Shown: in pieces, positions 39,517 through 49,552 of the stretch
Position numbering within the stretch: position 1 is the first letter of the stretch
How the letters are laid out: each line of letters opens with the position of its first letter
Assembly: GCA_947489195.1 (NCBI GenBank)
Contig: CANLCT010000009.1
Span: 1 to 64,000 of the forward strand
Direction of reading: 5' to 3'
Length of the DNA stretch: 64,000 nt
Source of the DNA: an uncultured Aquimarina sp.
Lineage (GTDB): Bacteria > Bacteroidota > Bacteroidia > Flavobacteriales > Flavobacteriaceae
Translations under genes and position numbers: made by a program
Notes under the pieces: model-generated
What the model was told of the DNA's origin: nothing
Seen by the model: the letters and a program-made list of their open reading frames with translations, nothing else
Databases searched by the model: none

Positions 39517-41556
39517 ATGAAACAATTCAGTTTAATAATTTTTTTAATAATAGTTTCCTTGTCGGGAAGAGCTCAGGTAAACCCAGAAGATACGGGCAAT
39601 ACAGACTCTTTAAATGAAGGTGAAGCAGGAGCTAAACGTAAATTTTCGAAACCAAAAGAAAAAAAGAAAAAGCCTCCGATAGAGTTATATCAAATTATTT
39701 CTGTAGAAAGAGATACGACATATCTTGATACTACATTGAGCATTCAAAAAGACTATAAGTTTAATTACTTAAGAAAAGATGATTTTGAATTGGTCCCTTT
39801 TCCGAATGTAGGAAGCCCTTATATACAATTAGCTAAACAATCTAAATATTTTGAGGTTATGCCCCATTTTGGCGCAAGAGTACGACATTTAGGGTATTTG
39901 GAAGCAAAGGATATTAATTATTATCGAGTTCCCACTCCATTAACGGATTTATATTATAAAACAGCAGTGGAACAAGGGCAACAACTAGATGCATTTTTAA
40001 CCGTAAACACATCGCCAAATATTAATTTTTCGGTTGCCTACAAGGGAGTACGTACTTTAGGGGCTTATGTAAGTTCATTAACTAGCACACGAGCTTTTAG
40101 AAGTACGCTTAGTTATACCATGCCCAATAAACGTTATTCAGCTAATATTCATTTTGCAGATCAAACCTTATTAAATGAAGAAAATGGAGGGTTTTCGGAA
40201 ATGGCACTATCACAGTTTTTAGATGCAGATGAAAATTTAGAAAACAGAGCTTCATTCGATCCTTCGTTTATTAACACAGAAAATGAGTTAGAGGGAAAAC
40301 GTTTGTATTTAGATCATGAATATCGAATTTTAAAAAAGGATACCTTGCAAACTAATGAATTATCCGTTCGTCATAAGTTAGAGTATACCACTAAACAATA
40401 TACATTTTCGCAACAAAATGCTAGTGAAGATTTTTTTGGAGAAGCAGAAAACTCGTCAAATTTTAGAGATAAAACAGAATTGGCCTATTTTACAAATCAA
40501 TTAGGGTTACAATACGCTAATGATAATTTAGGAGCTATAAGTTTTTTTGTAAAGCATAGTACTTATAATTATGGTTATAATAATATTATTATTAGAAGCC
40601 GAATTGAAAATGAAGATACTACCCCCGTTGTTATAAACGAAGGCATTATTCAAGATCGATTCATTGGAGATATAGTTTCGTTAGAGGCACATTATAAAAA
40701 TACCTATAAAGGTTTTTTGTTAGAAGGAGAAGCGCAGTCAACACTTTCGGGCGATTTTGAAAATCAATACTTTTTTGGACAAGCTGGATATCAATATAAA
40801 GATGATATTAATATTAAATTTGGTTATCGATTAGCTTCAGAAGCTCCGAATTATAACTTTTTACTAAATCAAAGCAATTTTACAGGCTACAATTGGCAAA
40901 ATGATTTTGATAATGTGATTACAAATACATTTTCTGCCAATATAAATGCCAAAAAAATAGCTAATATTGAGGGATCGTATAGTATAATTAATGATTATAC
41001 TTATTTTGGTAGAAGAGATGTGCCAAGAACATTTATTAGTGAAGGTTCACTGAATACCGAAAATGTATCGATTTCAACACCAATACAAACTAGTACAGTA
41101 ATCAATTTGTTTAAAGTAAAAGCATTTCGCGAGTTTAAATTTAAAAACTTCCGATTGGCTAATACCTTATTATTTCAGCAAGCTATTGGAGATAATATAG
41201 AACAGATATACAATGTGCCACAATTGGTAACACGTAATACATTATATTATCAAAATCATGTGTTTAAACGAGCTATGTTTGCACAAATAGGTGTTAATTT
41301 TAAGTATTTTACTAGTTATTACACAGATGGTTATGATCCTTTAATTGCGGAGAATTTTGTTCAGAATTCGCAAAAATTTGGAAATTACCCATTAGTAGAT
41401 TTATTTTTAAATGCTAAAGTACGCCAGACTCGAATATTTTTTAAACTAGAAAATGCACAGCATTTGCTAAAACAAAATACGGAGTTAATAGCTCCGGGGT
41501 ATCCAAGCCGAGATTTTTTAATTCGTTTTGGGTTGGTTTGGAATTTCTTTTTATAG
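39517..41556 (+). CDS. Putative outer-membrane porin (Porin_10 family)
   Basis: 679 residues. A signal peptide (MKQFSLIIFLIIVSLSGRAQ) is followed by a charged, Lys-rich segment (about 40-53) and then DTTYLDTTLSIQKDYKFNYL and DDFELVPFPNVGSPYIQLAK, openings typical of the large putative porins of Bacteroidetes. The rest is a long series of amphipathic strands ending in IRFGLVWNFFL, a C-terminal barrel strand. It probably forms an outer-membrane channel; the solute is unknown. It is divergent from rnhB and sits 26 bases before priA. Confidence 0.85.
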   Translation: MKQFSLIIFLIIVSLSGRAQVNPEDTGNTDSLNEGEAGAKRKFSKPKEKKKKPPIELYQIISVERDTTYLDTTLSIQKDYKFNYLRKDDFELVPFPNVGSPYIQLAKQSKYFEVMPHFGARVRHLGYLEAKDINYYRVPTPLTDLYYKTAVEQGQQLDAFLTVNTSPNINFSVAYKGVRTLGAYVSSLTSTRAFRSTLSYTMPNKRYSANIHFADQTLLNEENGGFSEMALSQFLDADENLENRASFDPSFINTENELEGKRLYLDHEYRILKKDTLQTNELSVRHKLEYTTKQYTFSQQNASEDFFGEAENSSNFRDKTELAYFTNQLGLQYANDNLGAISFFVKHSTYNYGYNNIIIRSRIENEDTTPVVINEGIIQDRFIGDIVSLEAHYKNTYKGFLLEGEAQSTLSGDFENQYFFGQAGYQYKDDINIKFGYRLASEAPNYNFLLNQSNFTGYNWQNDFDNVITNTFSANINAKKIANIEGSYSIINDYTYFGRRDVPRTFISEGSLNTENVSISTPIQTSTVINLFKVKAFREFKFKNFRLANTLLFQQAIGDNIEQIYNVPQLVTRNTLYYQNHVFKRAMFAQIGVNFKYFTSYYTDGYDPLIAENFVQNSQKFGNYPLVDLFLNAKVRQTRIFFKLENAQHLLKQNTELIAPGYPSRDFLIRFGLVWNFFL

Positions 41557-41582
41557 CCAATTCAGTATCTTGAGGAATAATT

Positions 41583-44030
41583 ATGACTTATTTTATTGAT
41601 GTTTTATTACCTATTCCCATAAAGCAAACATTTACTTATCGGGTAAATGAAGCTGAAGCTAAATTTTTACAAGTGGGTATGCGTGTTTCGGTTCCTTTCG
41701 GAAAACGTAAGCTTTACGCTGCAATAGTTGTCGATATTCATAATGAAGACCCTGAAATATACGAAGCCAAAGAAATTGATTGCATTTTAGATGAACAGCC
41801 ATTGGTTTTAAAAAGTCAGTTAGCATTATGGGCTTGGATGTCATCGTATTATATGTGTACCCTTGGCGATTTATTAAAAGCAGCACTTCCTTCGGCATTG
41901 TTATTAGAAGGAGAAACAGTTCTGGTAAAAAATAAAGAAGTTGAGGTTGATGTAAGTACTTTAAAAGATGATGAATTTTTAGTGTACGAAGCTTTACAGT
42001 TTTCAAGTAGTCTTAAAATTCAAGATTTAGTTAAAATTTTAGGGAAGAAAACTGTTCTACCTGTAGCTTATGCCTTGCTTGAAAAAAAAGTGATAACCAT
42101 AGAAGAATATGTGGTTGAAAAATATACACCAAAGCTTCAAAAATGGGTAAAATTACACCCAAGTATAACATCAGATAAATTACCGTCAATTTTAGAGGAT
42201 TTATCTAATGCTCCCAAACAACGAGAGGTAATTTTACATTACTTTACGCTAAGTGGTAAAAAGGAAAAAATAAGTTCTAAAGAGGTGCTGGACTTAGCTA
42301 AAGCAACAAATGCCAGTTTAACTAGTTTAGTAAAAAAAGAAATTCTTGTAGTTTTTGAAGAGCAAATAGATCGAGTAAATTATTCGAATCAACAAACAAA
42401 TAGCCATAATGAGCTCAATGAACACCAAAAAATAGCTTTTGAATCACTGAAAATAGCATTTGAAGAAAAAAATGTGTGTTTGCTTCATGGGGTAACCTCT
42501 TCAGGTAAAACAGAGGTTTATAGTAAATTTATAAAAGCATCATTGGACAAAAATAAGCAAGTACTTTTTTTGTTACCCGAAATAGCTTTAACAACACAGT
42601 TAATTGAACGCCTAAAATTGACTTTTGGGAATTACTTGGTGGTGTATCATTCGCGTTTTTCTGCCAATGAACGTGTCGAGGCTTGGCATAGGGTGTTAAC
42701 TTCCAAAGAGAAACCACTTTTGGTAGTTGGTGTGCGATCTGCTCTTTTTTTACCTTTTCAAGCATTGGATTTTATTGTTGTTGATGAAGAGCACGAACAG
42801 ACGTATAAGCAATTTGACCCCGCCCCACGTTACCATGCCCGTGATGCGGCAATAGTATTAGCACATAGTTTTAAAGCTAAAGTATTATTAGGGTCTGCCA
42901 CTCCAAGTGTAGAAACTTTTGCAAACACACAAAGCGGAAAATATGGTTTAGTTACATTACATAAAAGGCATAAAAATATTTTAATGCCAGATATAGAGCT
43001 TGTTGATTTGCAGAAAAAATACAGTAAGCGTTTAATGAAAGGGCATTTTAGCGATCGTTTATTAGAAGAAATTCAGGGATCATTAGATGCCAAAGAACAG
43101 GTGATTTTATTTCAAAACAGACGTGGATTTTCGTCAATACAAAGTTGTAATACATGTGGTTATGTACCTCAATGTACACAATGCGATGTGAGTTTGACTT
43201 ATCATAAACATACTAAAAAATTAAGGTGTCATTACTGTAGCTATCAAATAGCAGAGCAACTATCATGCAGAGCATGTGGAGGTACGCATTTAACTACGAA
43301 AGGGCTAGGTACCGAGCAGGTAGAAGAGGAGTTAAAGGGCTTATTTCCTAAGCACGTAGTTGCACGTATGGATCAAGATACTACCAGAGGAAAATATGGA
43401 CATCAAAAATTAATTACAAAGTTTGAAAATCAGGAAATTGATATTTTAGTAGGGACTCAAATGTTAGCAAAAGGTTTAGATTTTAAACATGTTAATTTAG
43501 TAGGAGTAATGAATGCAGACGGTCTACTTAATTTTCCTGATTACAGAGCACATGAGCGTACTTACCAATTATTAAGTCAGGTAGCTGGGAGATCGGGACG
43601 ATCGGAAAAGAGAGGAAAAGTGATTATTCAGTCCTTTAATCCATTACATCAAATTTTACAGCAAGTATCAATTAATGATTATTTGAGTATGTGGAAAGAT
43701 CAAATGAATGAACGTAAGCAATATCAATATCCGCCATTTTGTAAATTAATTAAATTTACATTGAGGCATCGCGATTTTAATAAAACTAACGAAGCAGCTG
43801 ACTGGTTGGCTAAAGCCCTACGGAATTCTTTTAAAGCAAACGTATACGGACCCGAATATCCTGCTATAGCACGTATTCGTAATCAATATAATAAGAATAT
43901 ATTACTAAAAATACCACCTGGGCAAAGTGTAGCTAAAACTAAAACCTATCTTTTAAAGTTGTTAAAATCATTCGAAAGTATTAAAAATTACAGTGGTGTT
44001 AGAGTCATTGTAAATGTAGATACAGCTTAG
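41583..44030 (+). CDS. priA: Primosomal replication protein N' (PriA helicase)
   Basis: PriA restarts collapsed replication forks as a 3'-5' superfamily 2 helicase. The 815-residue protein shows the N-terminal DNA-binding domain (FIDVLLPIPIKQTFTYRVNE), Walker A GVTSSGKTE near 302, the DEAH-type box VVDEEHEQTYKQ near 399, and the zinc-binding cysteine cluster at about 521-566 (CNTCGYVPQCTQCDVS and CHYCSY, CRACGG) inside the helicase core. The late motif VAGRSGRSEKRGKVIIQS is complete. It starts 26 bases after the porin gene. Confidence 0.97.
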   Translation: MTYFIDVLLPIPIKQTFTYRVNEAEAKFLQVGMRVSVPFGKRKLYAAIVVDIHNEDPEIYEAKEIDCILDEQPLVLKSQLALWAWMSSYYMCTLGDLLKAALPSALLLEGETVLVKNKEVEVDVSTLKDDEFLVYEALQFSSSLKIQDLVKILGKKTVLPVAYALLEKKVITIEEYVVEKYTPKLQKWVKLHPSITSDKLPSILEDLSNAPKQREVILHYFTLSGKKEKISSKEVLDLAKATNASLTSLVKKEILVVFEEQIDRVNYSNQQTNSHNELNEHQKIAFESLKIAFEEKNVCLLHGVTSSGKTEVYSKFIKASLDKNKQVLFLLPEIALTTQLIERLKLTFGNYLVVYHSRFSANERVEAWHRVLTSKEKPLLVVGVRSALFLPFQALDFIVVDEEHEQTYKQFDPAPRYHARDAAIVLAHSFKAKVLLGSATPSVETFANTQSGKYGLVTLHKRHKNILMPDIELVDLQKKYSKRLMKGHFSDRLLEEIQGSLDAKEQVILFQNRRGFSSIQSCNTCGYVPQCTQCDVSLTYHKHTKKLRCHYCSYQIAEQLSCRACGGTHLTTKGLGTEQVEEELKGLFPKHVVARMDQDTTRGKYGHQKLITKFENQEIDILVGTQMLAKGLDFKHVNLVGVMNADGLLNFPDYRAHERTYQLLSQVAGRSGRSEKRGKVIIQSFNPLHQILQQVSINDYLSMWKDQMNERKQYQYPPFCKLIKFTLRHRDFNKTNEAADWLAKALRNSFKANVYGPEYPAIARIRNQYNKNILLKIPPGQSVAKTKTYLLKLLKSFESIKNYSGVRVIVNVDTA

Positions 44031-44222
44031 AATAACTAAATTTTAGCTTATTTAATAAATATTTGATTAAAAAAAGCTCTTGTTTTTAATTTATAGTCAA
44101 AAATATGTGATTTATATTATTGATAAACAACTGTTTAAAATTTTGTTTATCATTTTTAACAAAAACTTAAACAAAATAAGAATATAATTTTTCATTTTAG
44201 CAGAAACTTAAAATGATTAATT

Positions 44223-44759
44223 ATGAAAACGATTTCGAATTTTTTAAAAATTGCGTTGTTAGGGCTTATGGCAATCACTGTTTTATCTTGTAGTGATGAT
44301 GATGATAATGGTTCTAGTCCAACTCAAAAAATAAGTATTGCAGCTGTAGTTGAGGCAAGCTCAGAATTTAGTTTATTAGAAATGGCATTGAAAGATACTG
44401 GATTGTTTAGCACATTTGAAGGAGAAGGAACATTTACAGTATTTGCTCCAACTGATACTGCTTTTGAAGCTGCTTTAGCTGAATTGAACGTAGCTTATAC
44501 GGATTTGACAGTTGAGAATTTAACTAGAATTTTGCAAATGCATGTGTTGCCAAATGAAGTAGCATCTACAGTTTTAACAGATGGTCTATCACCAACAACA
44601 TTACTAGGTGAAAATATTACTATTAATTTAGATCCTGTTCGAATTACCGATCCTCGTAGCAGAGTTTCTAATGTAGGATTAACAGATTTAGAAGCGAGTA
44701 ATGGAATCATTCATGTAATTGACAATGTTATTTTGCCAGAATTATTAGAAGCTCCATAA
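44223..44759 (+). CDS. Fasciclin-domain lipoprotein
   Basis: 178 residues with a lipobox (AITVLSC, Cys23) followed by SDDDDN, an acidic run right after the lipidated Cys that resembles the surface-export signal of Bacteroidetes lipoproteins. Residues about 36-175 form one FAS1 domain, with the H1-type motif GEGTFTVFAPTDTAFEAAL and the H2-type ending LEASNGIIHVIDNVILPE. Such proteins often mediate adhesion or matrix contacts. The frame after the stop codon contains the end of a second FAS1 repeat (44769-44843), so the gene once probably coded for a two-domain protein. Confidence 0.88.
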   Translation: MKTISNFLKIALLGLMAITVLSCSDDDDNGSSPTQKISIAAVVEASSEFSLLEMALKDTGLFSTFEGEGTFTVFAPTDTAFEAALAELNVAYTDLTVENLTRILQMHVLPNEVASTVLTDGLSPTTLLGENITINLDPVRITDPRSRVSNVGLTDLEASNGIIHVIDNVILPELLEAP

Positions 44760-44843
44760 AGCATATAGGTTATCACTTCAGTAGATGTTCCTGCATTTAA
44801 TGGAGTAAATTATATTGTTTATGAAGTAATTTTACCACAATAG
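44760..44843 (+). pseudogene. Remnant of a second fasciclin repeat
   Basis: In the same frame as the fasciclin gene, after its TAA and a further TAG, bases 44769-44840 read VITSVDVPAFNGVNYIVYEV then ILPQ, then stop (44841-44843). This aligns with the FAS1 ending of the first repeat, LTDLEASNGIIHVIDNVILP. The terminator starts only 25 bases later, at the distance expected for the end of the original gene. Confidence 0.5.
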
Positions 44844-44868
44844 TAAATTTAATTATTGAATGTTAATT

Positions 44869-44905
44869 AATAAGCCAGCGCTAACAAAAGTAGCGTTGGC
44901 TTATT
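44869..44905 (+). terminator. Terminator after the fasciclin gene
   Basis: A 15-bp stem with one wobble (44869-44883 with 44891-44905; aataagccagcgcta / tagcgttggcttatt) encloses a 7-base loop and is followed by a T-run. It lies before the converging DUF547 gene and could serve both. Confidence 0.88.
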
Positions 44906-44943
44906 AATTTTTTACATTGTAATAAATAAGATGTGTGTGTTGT

Positions 44944-45717
44944 TTATAAAGCATTCAATCTCCAGTCATACTGGATAAAACCACGGCTTTTTTGATTTCG
45001 TATTTTAATGTTACTATATTTATTAACAAAGCCAATTATAGTTTGACCATCTTTTTTAAAGTCACCTCCAAACCACGAAAATAATTTAGATAATTTGTAA
45101 GAATAATTAGTGATTTCGTTATTATTTTGGTCATTTATGTATTCAGCAGTTTGCCTATTTAATAAGCGATCTAGATTTTTACCTTTATAAGGTATTTGAA
45201 TAACCCTTGGGCAAGAGTACGATGCACAATTAATGGCAAAATGAATTCTAGGATCACCAAATTTTCGTAAAATTTTGTGTTCAACATGACCTAAGCTCAT
45301 TAGTTCCCCATCTATGCTAAAAAAATCGGTTTTCCATGGTGCATTAATATCTTTTATACTGCTAAGAGGGTAATTTTTAATTATTAGCTTAAAAGTATAA
45401 GCGTTGTAAACATTAATCCAATAGGCAATCTTGTCATTCGTTGTCCAGTCATTAGTAATCTTTGTTTTAGAAAGAATAGCTAAAAATTCATCTAGTTTAG
45501 ATGCTTGTTGCTTTAAATTTTTATAGTCCACAAGTCCATTAGGTTTTGCGTACATGCTCAATAAAGAACTCCATATAGAATAATCAACTTTTTCTTCATA
45601 TTGTTTTGCAGTCGTTCTGTAATTCGTTGGTTTTATTTTATTAATTGATGGTTGAGCGAACAGTATGATGCTCATAAAAAATAAAATAAAAAAAGTAGTA
45701 GTTTTTTTCATATTCAA
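44944..45717 (-). CDS. Secreted DUF547 protein
   Basis: 257 residues with a signal peptide (TTTFFILFFMSIILFAQ) and a DUF547 domain: WTTNDKIAYWINVYNAYTFK, LIIKNYPLSSIKDI, and the conserved GDPRIHFAINCASYSCPRV with its cysteine pair. DUF547 proteins are related to cysteine-protease-like folds, and the His/Asn/Cys cluster here is intact, but no reaction is established. Monocistronic, facing the fasciclin gene. Confidence 0.88.
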   Translation of the reverse strand: MNMKKTTTFFILFFMSIILFAQPSINKIKPTNYRTTAKQYEEKVDYSIWSSLLSMYAKPNGLVDYKNLKQQASKLDEFLAILSKTKITNDWTTNDKIAYWINVYNAYTFKLIIKNYPLSSIKDINAPWKTDFFSIDGELMSLGHVEHKILRKFGDPRIHFAINCASYSCPRVIQIPYKGKNLDRLLNRQTAEYINDQNNNEITNYSYKLSKLFSWFGGDFKKDGQTIIGFVNKYSNIKIRNQKSRGFIQYDWRLNAL

Positions 45718-46102
45718 AGAGTAATTAGATGTGGTTTGTTTTGTAGTTAAATATGTAAATTTTAAAATTTAAAAGTTTGTTTCTTTTTATTAAATTTCAC
45801 TTGAAACGGATAAGGTGTTCTATTTTTTGGTTAAAATACAAATTTAATCTCTTTATTGGATTAAAGATCATAAAATATGAGTATTAAAAACCCCCTTTTT
45901 TCAGTGAAAAATTAAAAATTTATTTTTTATTTAAATATTTACAAATCAATGGAATAGTGTTTTTTGCGGCTATTTGTATATTTTTTTCTTATTGTTAGGC
46001 GGCAGGATTTTTAAATAAAACTAAAAATTGGGAGTTAAAAACTATGGTTTATAGCGGGTTTATATGAATTATTAGGTGCTTGTATATAGTGTAGGAAAAG
46101 TA
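45718..46102. other. AT-rich intergenic region (385 bp)
   Basis: Between two minus-strand genes. It contains a TAAATTTG box on the minus strand (45839-45846) that could be the -7 element for the DUF547 gene 122 bases away, without a clear -33 partner. Otherwise A/T runs; no gene or RNA seen. Confidence 0.4.
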
Positions 46103-46822
46103 TTAATTATAGTATTTGCTATTCCAAATGGCAGTATTAAAATTTTTTCCTTTAGCAAAGCCGTAGTAAAGAACAACAGCAACTACTGATTTAAACATAA
46201 AAAGGAGCTCAAAGAAAAAACCAATGCTAGGATTTTGTGCAGGGGAGAACATTCCATCTGGAATCAATAGGGTAATAATTAAGCTAGTTAAAAAGCAAAG
46301 TAATAGTGTGTTCTCAAAACTTTTAAAAAACCAAGCCCAAATTTTTCTAAAATAATGAATGTCATTTCCCCATTTGTGAACTAAGTAATAATAGTCATTT
46401 TCAATAGGTATAAATAACAATGGATCATCGGCATTTTTTAACTTAAAAAGCCGAGAGGGAGCTATAATTTTAAAATTGTAAAATGCTGTTTTGTGTAAAT
46501 GTTCTAAATCTTTTATTTTAGAAATAGCTTCTACTGGGTAATCACCTTTAAAATAATGAGTGCTTAAAAAGCGAAGTCTATAAGTAATGCATGTTTTTTT
46601 AATATCGTTAATATGATAAATCTGCTCATGATTTAAAAAGTTAGTATTAAAGTGGTTTCCTGGAGTTTGTTTTGTTGCTTTTTGGTGAAGTCGATCTAAA
46701 ACAGATAAATTATTTTTATGACTTTTGTCCCAAATTTTATCAAGTTGTTTTAAAAAATATTTTCGTGTAGGAATGTCTCTGTATTTGCCTAATTCTTGCT
46801 CTAAATCAACGCGTAACCTCAT
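46103..46822 (-). CDS. Membrane protein of unknown function
   Basis: 239 residues. The first 165 are soluble, rich in Lys, His and aromatics, with no motif I recognise. Two hydrophobic segments follow (LLLCFLTSLIITLLIP, about 173-188, and FFFELLFMFKSVVAVVLYYG, about 203-222). The last residues, NFNTAIWNSKYYN, are polar. It is therefore a C-terminally membrane-anchored protein with a large N-terminal soluble part. The gene follows pheT's terminator on the opposite side and seems to be a single-gene unit. Confidence 0.6.
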   Translation of the reverse strand: MRLRVDLEQELGKYRDIPTRKYFLKQLDKIWDKSHKNNLSVLDRLHQKATKQTPGNHFNTNFLNHEQIYHINDIKKTCITYRLRFLSTHYFKGDYPVEAISKIKDLEHLHKTAFYNFKIIAPSRLFKLKNADDPLLFIPIENDYYYLVHKWGNDIHYFRKIWAWFFKSFENTLLLCFLTSLIITLLIPDGMFSPAQNPSIGFFFELLFMFKSVVAVVLYYGFAKGKNFNTAIWNSKYYN

Positions 46823-46889
46823 AACCTTAAAATTTTAATAAAGTTAATTAAAAGGCATAGGAGACAAAAGTTAAAATTTTGTTCATAAA

Positions 46890-46921
46890 AAAGTCTGTGT
46901 TCTTTTCAAAACACAGACTTT
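46890..46921 (-). terminator. Terminator of pheT
   Basis: A perfect 12-bp stem (46890-46901 with 46910-46921; aaagtctgtgtt and its complement) encloses an 8-base loop. On the minus strand it runs into a stretch of Ts. It lies 18 bases after the pheT stop. Confidence 0.88.
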
Positions 46922-46939
46922 AAAATGTGATATAAATTA

Positions 46940-49366
46940 TTAACGTAACTCAGCGCCTAGTTCTTTTTCAAAACTGAGCTGTAGCTTGTTCATTATTTTG
47001 TCTATTTGTTTGTCAGTAAGTGTTTTGTTTTGGTCATGTAATTTGAAACTTACTGCGTATGATTTTTTTCCTTCCGGAAGATTTTTACCTTGATATACAT
47101 CAAAAAGACTTACCTCTTTTAGTAATTTCTTTTCTTGTTTTAAGGCTAAATCATGGATTTGTTTGTAGGTAACGGTATCATTTAATAATAATGCAAAATC
47201 CCTTCGAGCAGCTTGGAATTTTGATATTTCATTAATTTTTATGTTTTTGCTTTTTAAAGTGCTAATAATTTCTCCCCAGTTAAAGTCGGCAAATAGTACT
47301 GATTGTGATATGCCAAAAGATTTAGCAATAGCTGGGTTTACAACACCTAATTCAACGAATATCTTTTTCCCTTGATCTAAGCTAATTCCTTCTGAAAAAA
47401 CCGAAGATGCCGTAGGGTTAGTTTGTAAATTTCGAACCCCAATGCGTTCAAAAATACGCTCAACAATAGCCTTTAAAAAAAAGAAACTACTCTTTTGTTG
47501 GGGAGCTTGCCAACTTTCAGAATGTTGATTTCCGGTAACAAATAAACTTAGGTGTTTATTTTCAATGTTTGAATCTTCAATTTTATGATAGGTTTTTCCA
47601 AATTCAAACAGTTTTAAATCTGAATTCCTTCTGTTTATATTGTAGCTAATGGCTTCTAAACCCGAAAAAAGTAAAGATTGTCTCATTACAGAAAGGTCTG
47701 TACTTAATGGATTTAAAATATCGACATTTTCGTTTTCGTTTAATTCATTAACCAATTCAATATATTTGGGGGTTGTTAATGAGTTTGCCATAATTTCAGA
47801 AAAACCTTGTCCAACCAGTTGTTCTGCTATCGTATTTTGAATTTTATAGTCTTCAATTTTATTAACCCCCGCAATTGAAGCATTAAGTTTAGAGCTGAAA
47901 CCTATATTATTATAGCCATAAACACGTAAAATTTCTTCGATAACATCAGCTTCTCGCTGTACGTCATTTCTAAAAGCAGGTATGGTTAAGCCTAAACCAG
48001 TTTCGGTAACATTATTTATTTTAATATCAAGAGAAGATAAAATACTTTTAATTGCTTCTTTCGAAATTTCTTCTCCGATAAGTTTAGTGGTGTTTTCGAA
48101 AGATAGGAAAACCTGAAAATCTTCAATTTTTTTAGGGTATAAATCGGCAATATCACTAGTGACCAAACCTCCAGCTAATTCTTGTATTAGAAGTGTTGCG
48201 CGTTTTAAAACATATTCGGTGGTATTTGGGTCAATACCGCGTTCAAAACGGAACGAAGCGTCGGTGTTTAAAGCATGTCTTTTGGCTGTTTTTCGTATGC
48301 TAACAGGATTAAAATAAGCGCTTTCTAAAAATATTTGAGTAGTTTCTTCGCTTACGCCAGAATTTGCCCCGCCAAGTACTCCTGCAATGCATAATGGTGT
48401 ATCTCCATCACAGATCATTAAATCTTCTGCGCTAAGCTTACGTTCAACATTGTCAAGGGTGGTAAATTTGGTGCCTTCTGTTAGGGTTTTAACTTCTATT
48501 TTGCCAGTTGATATACTAGCAGCATCAAAAGCATGTAATGGTTGCCCCAATTCATGCATTACATAGTTAGTAATGTCAACAACATTATTTTTTGGAGTTA
48601 ATCCAATAGCTTTTAGTCGATTTTTTAACCAATCGGGTGATTCCTTTACGGTAATTCCGGTAATTGAAACGCCACAATAACGTGGTGCTAGATCATAATT
48701 TTTAACTTCAATGTCAATTTTATGCAATCTGTTTTCAACATTAAAGCTACTTACAGAAGGACTAATCAATTCTAAAGAGGTGCCTTGTTGTTGTAAACCA
48801 GCTTTTAAGTCACGAGCAGTTCCCCAATGACTCATAGCATCGGCTCTGTTAGGTGTTAAACCAATTTCAAATACTTGGTCATTTTCAATATTGTATACTT
48901 CGGCTAAAGGAGTACCGGGTTGTAAATCACTATCAAGTACAATAATACCTTCGTGGCTTTGACCTAATCCTAATTCATCCTCGGCGCAAATCATACCAAA
49001 ACTCTCTTCGCCTCTAATCTTTCCTTTTTTTATAGTAAAAGTTTCGCCTTCGAGAGTATATAATTTTGTTCCAATTGTAGCCACAGCCACTTTTTGACCT
49101 TTAGCTACATTTGGAGCGCCACAAACAATTTGTACAGGGGCCTCGTCTCCCAAATCAACACGAGTAACTTTTAGTTTATCTGCATTTTCATGTTGCGAAC
49201 ATTCCAAAACATGACCAACAACAATACCATTAAGTCCGCCTTTAATACTTTCAAATGTGTCAATGCCTTCAACCTCAAGACCTAAATCGGTTAATAATTC
49301 TCCTGTTTTTTCAGCATCCCAATCAATTTTAATAAATTGTTTTAGCCAGTTATATGAAATTTTCAT
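46940..49366 (-). CDS. pheT: Phenylalanyl-tRNA synthetase beta subunit
   Basis: Forms the alpha2-beta2 enzyme with PheS, which is not in the window. From the preferred ATG at 49366 the protein has 808 residues and starts MKISYNWLKQFIKIDWD, the standard PheT opening; an upstream ATG at 49399 would add 11 atypical residues. Domains in order: EMAP/tRNA-binding fold (VVGHVLECSQHENADKLKVT), B3/B4 (VDITNYVMHELGQPLHAFDA), B5, the pseudo-catalytic core, and a C-terminal FDX-ACB domain for the anticodon stem. It is followed by a strong terminator. Confidence 0.96.
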   Translation of the reverse strand: MKISYNWLKQFIKIDWDAEKTGELLTDLGLEVEGIDTFESIKGGLNGIVVGHVLECSQHENADKLKVTRVDLGDEAPVQIVCGAPNVAKGQKVAVATIGTKLYTLEGETFTIKKGKIRGEESFGMICAEDELGLGQSHEGIIVLDSDLQPGTPLAEVYNIENDQVFEIGLTPNRADAMSHWGTARDLKAGLQQQGTSLELISPSVSSFNVENRLHKIDIEVKNYDLAPRYCGVSITGITVKESPDWLKNRLKAIGLTPKNNVVDITNYVMHELGQPLHAFDAASISTGKIEVKTLTEGTKFTTLDNVERKLSAEDLMICDGDTPLCIAGVLGGANSGVSEETTQIFLESAYFNPVSIRKTAKRHALNTDASFRFERGIDPNTTEYVLKRATLLIQELAGGLVTSDIADLYPKKIEDFQVFLSFENTTKLIGEEISKEAIKSILSSLDIKINNVTETGLGLTIPAFRNDVQREADVIEEILRVYGYNNIGFSSKLNASIAGVNKIEDYKIQNTIAEQLVGQGFSEIMANSLTTPKYIELVNELNENENVDILNPLSTDLSVMRQSLLFSGLEAISYNINRRNSDLKLFEFGKTYHKIEDSNIENKHLSLFVTGNQHSESWQAPQQKSSFFFLKAIVERIFERIGVRNLQTNPTASSVFSEGISLDQGKKIFVELGVVNPAIAKSFGISQSVLFADFNWGEIISTLKSKNIKINEISKFQAARRDFALLLNDTVTYKQIHDLALKQEKKLLKEVSLFDVYQGKNLPEGKKSYAVSFKLHDQNKTLTDKQIDKIMNKLQLSFEKELGAELR

Positions 49367-49528
49367 GTATACAATAGTTATAGAGCGCAAATATAACAAA
49401 CACGCGACGAATATAGTATTATGAATTTAGTAGTTTCTGCATAAAATGATTGATTTTTTCAAACTTAATACGTAAAAAAAATAACATATTTTATATGTGG
49501 CTTTTTAAGTGTCTGTGCGCATAATATG

Positions 49529-49536
49529 TATATTTG
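49529..49536 (+). promoter_or_regulatory. Candidate -7 element for pta-ackA
   Basis: TATATTTG, a perfect TAnnTTTG box, 16 bases before the pta start codon. The region 19-21 bases upstream is T-rich but has no TTTG. Confidence 0.5.
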
Positions 49537-49552
49537 AATATAATTTAAAAAA

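Noticed and set aside
49367..49399. Upstream ATG extension of PheT
   Set aside because: Residues before MKISYNWLKQF are not part of the family and the ATG at 49366 gives the standard start.
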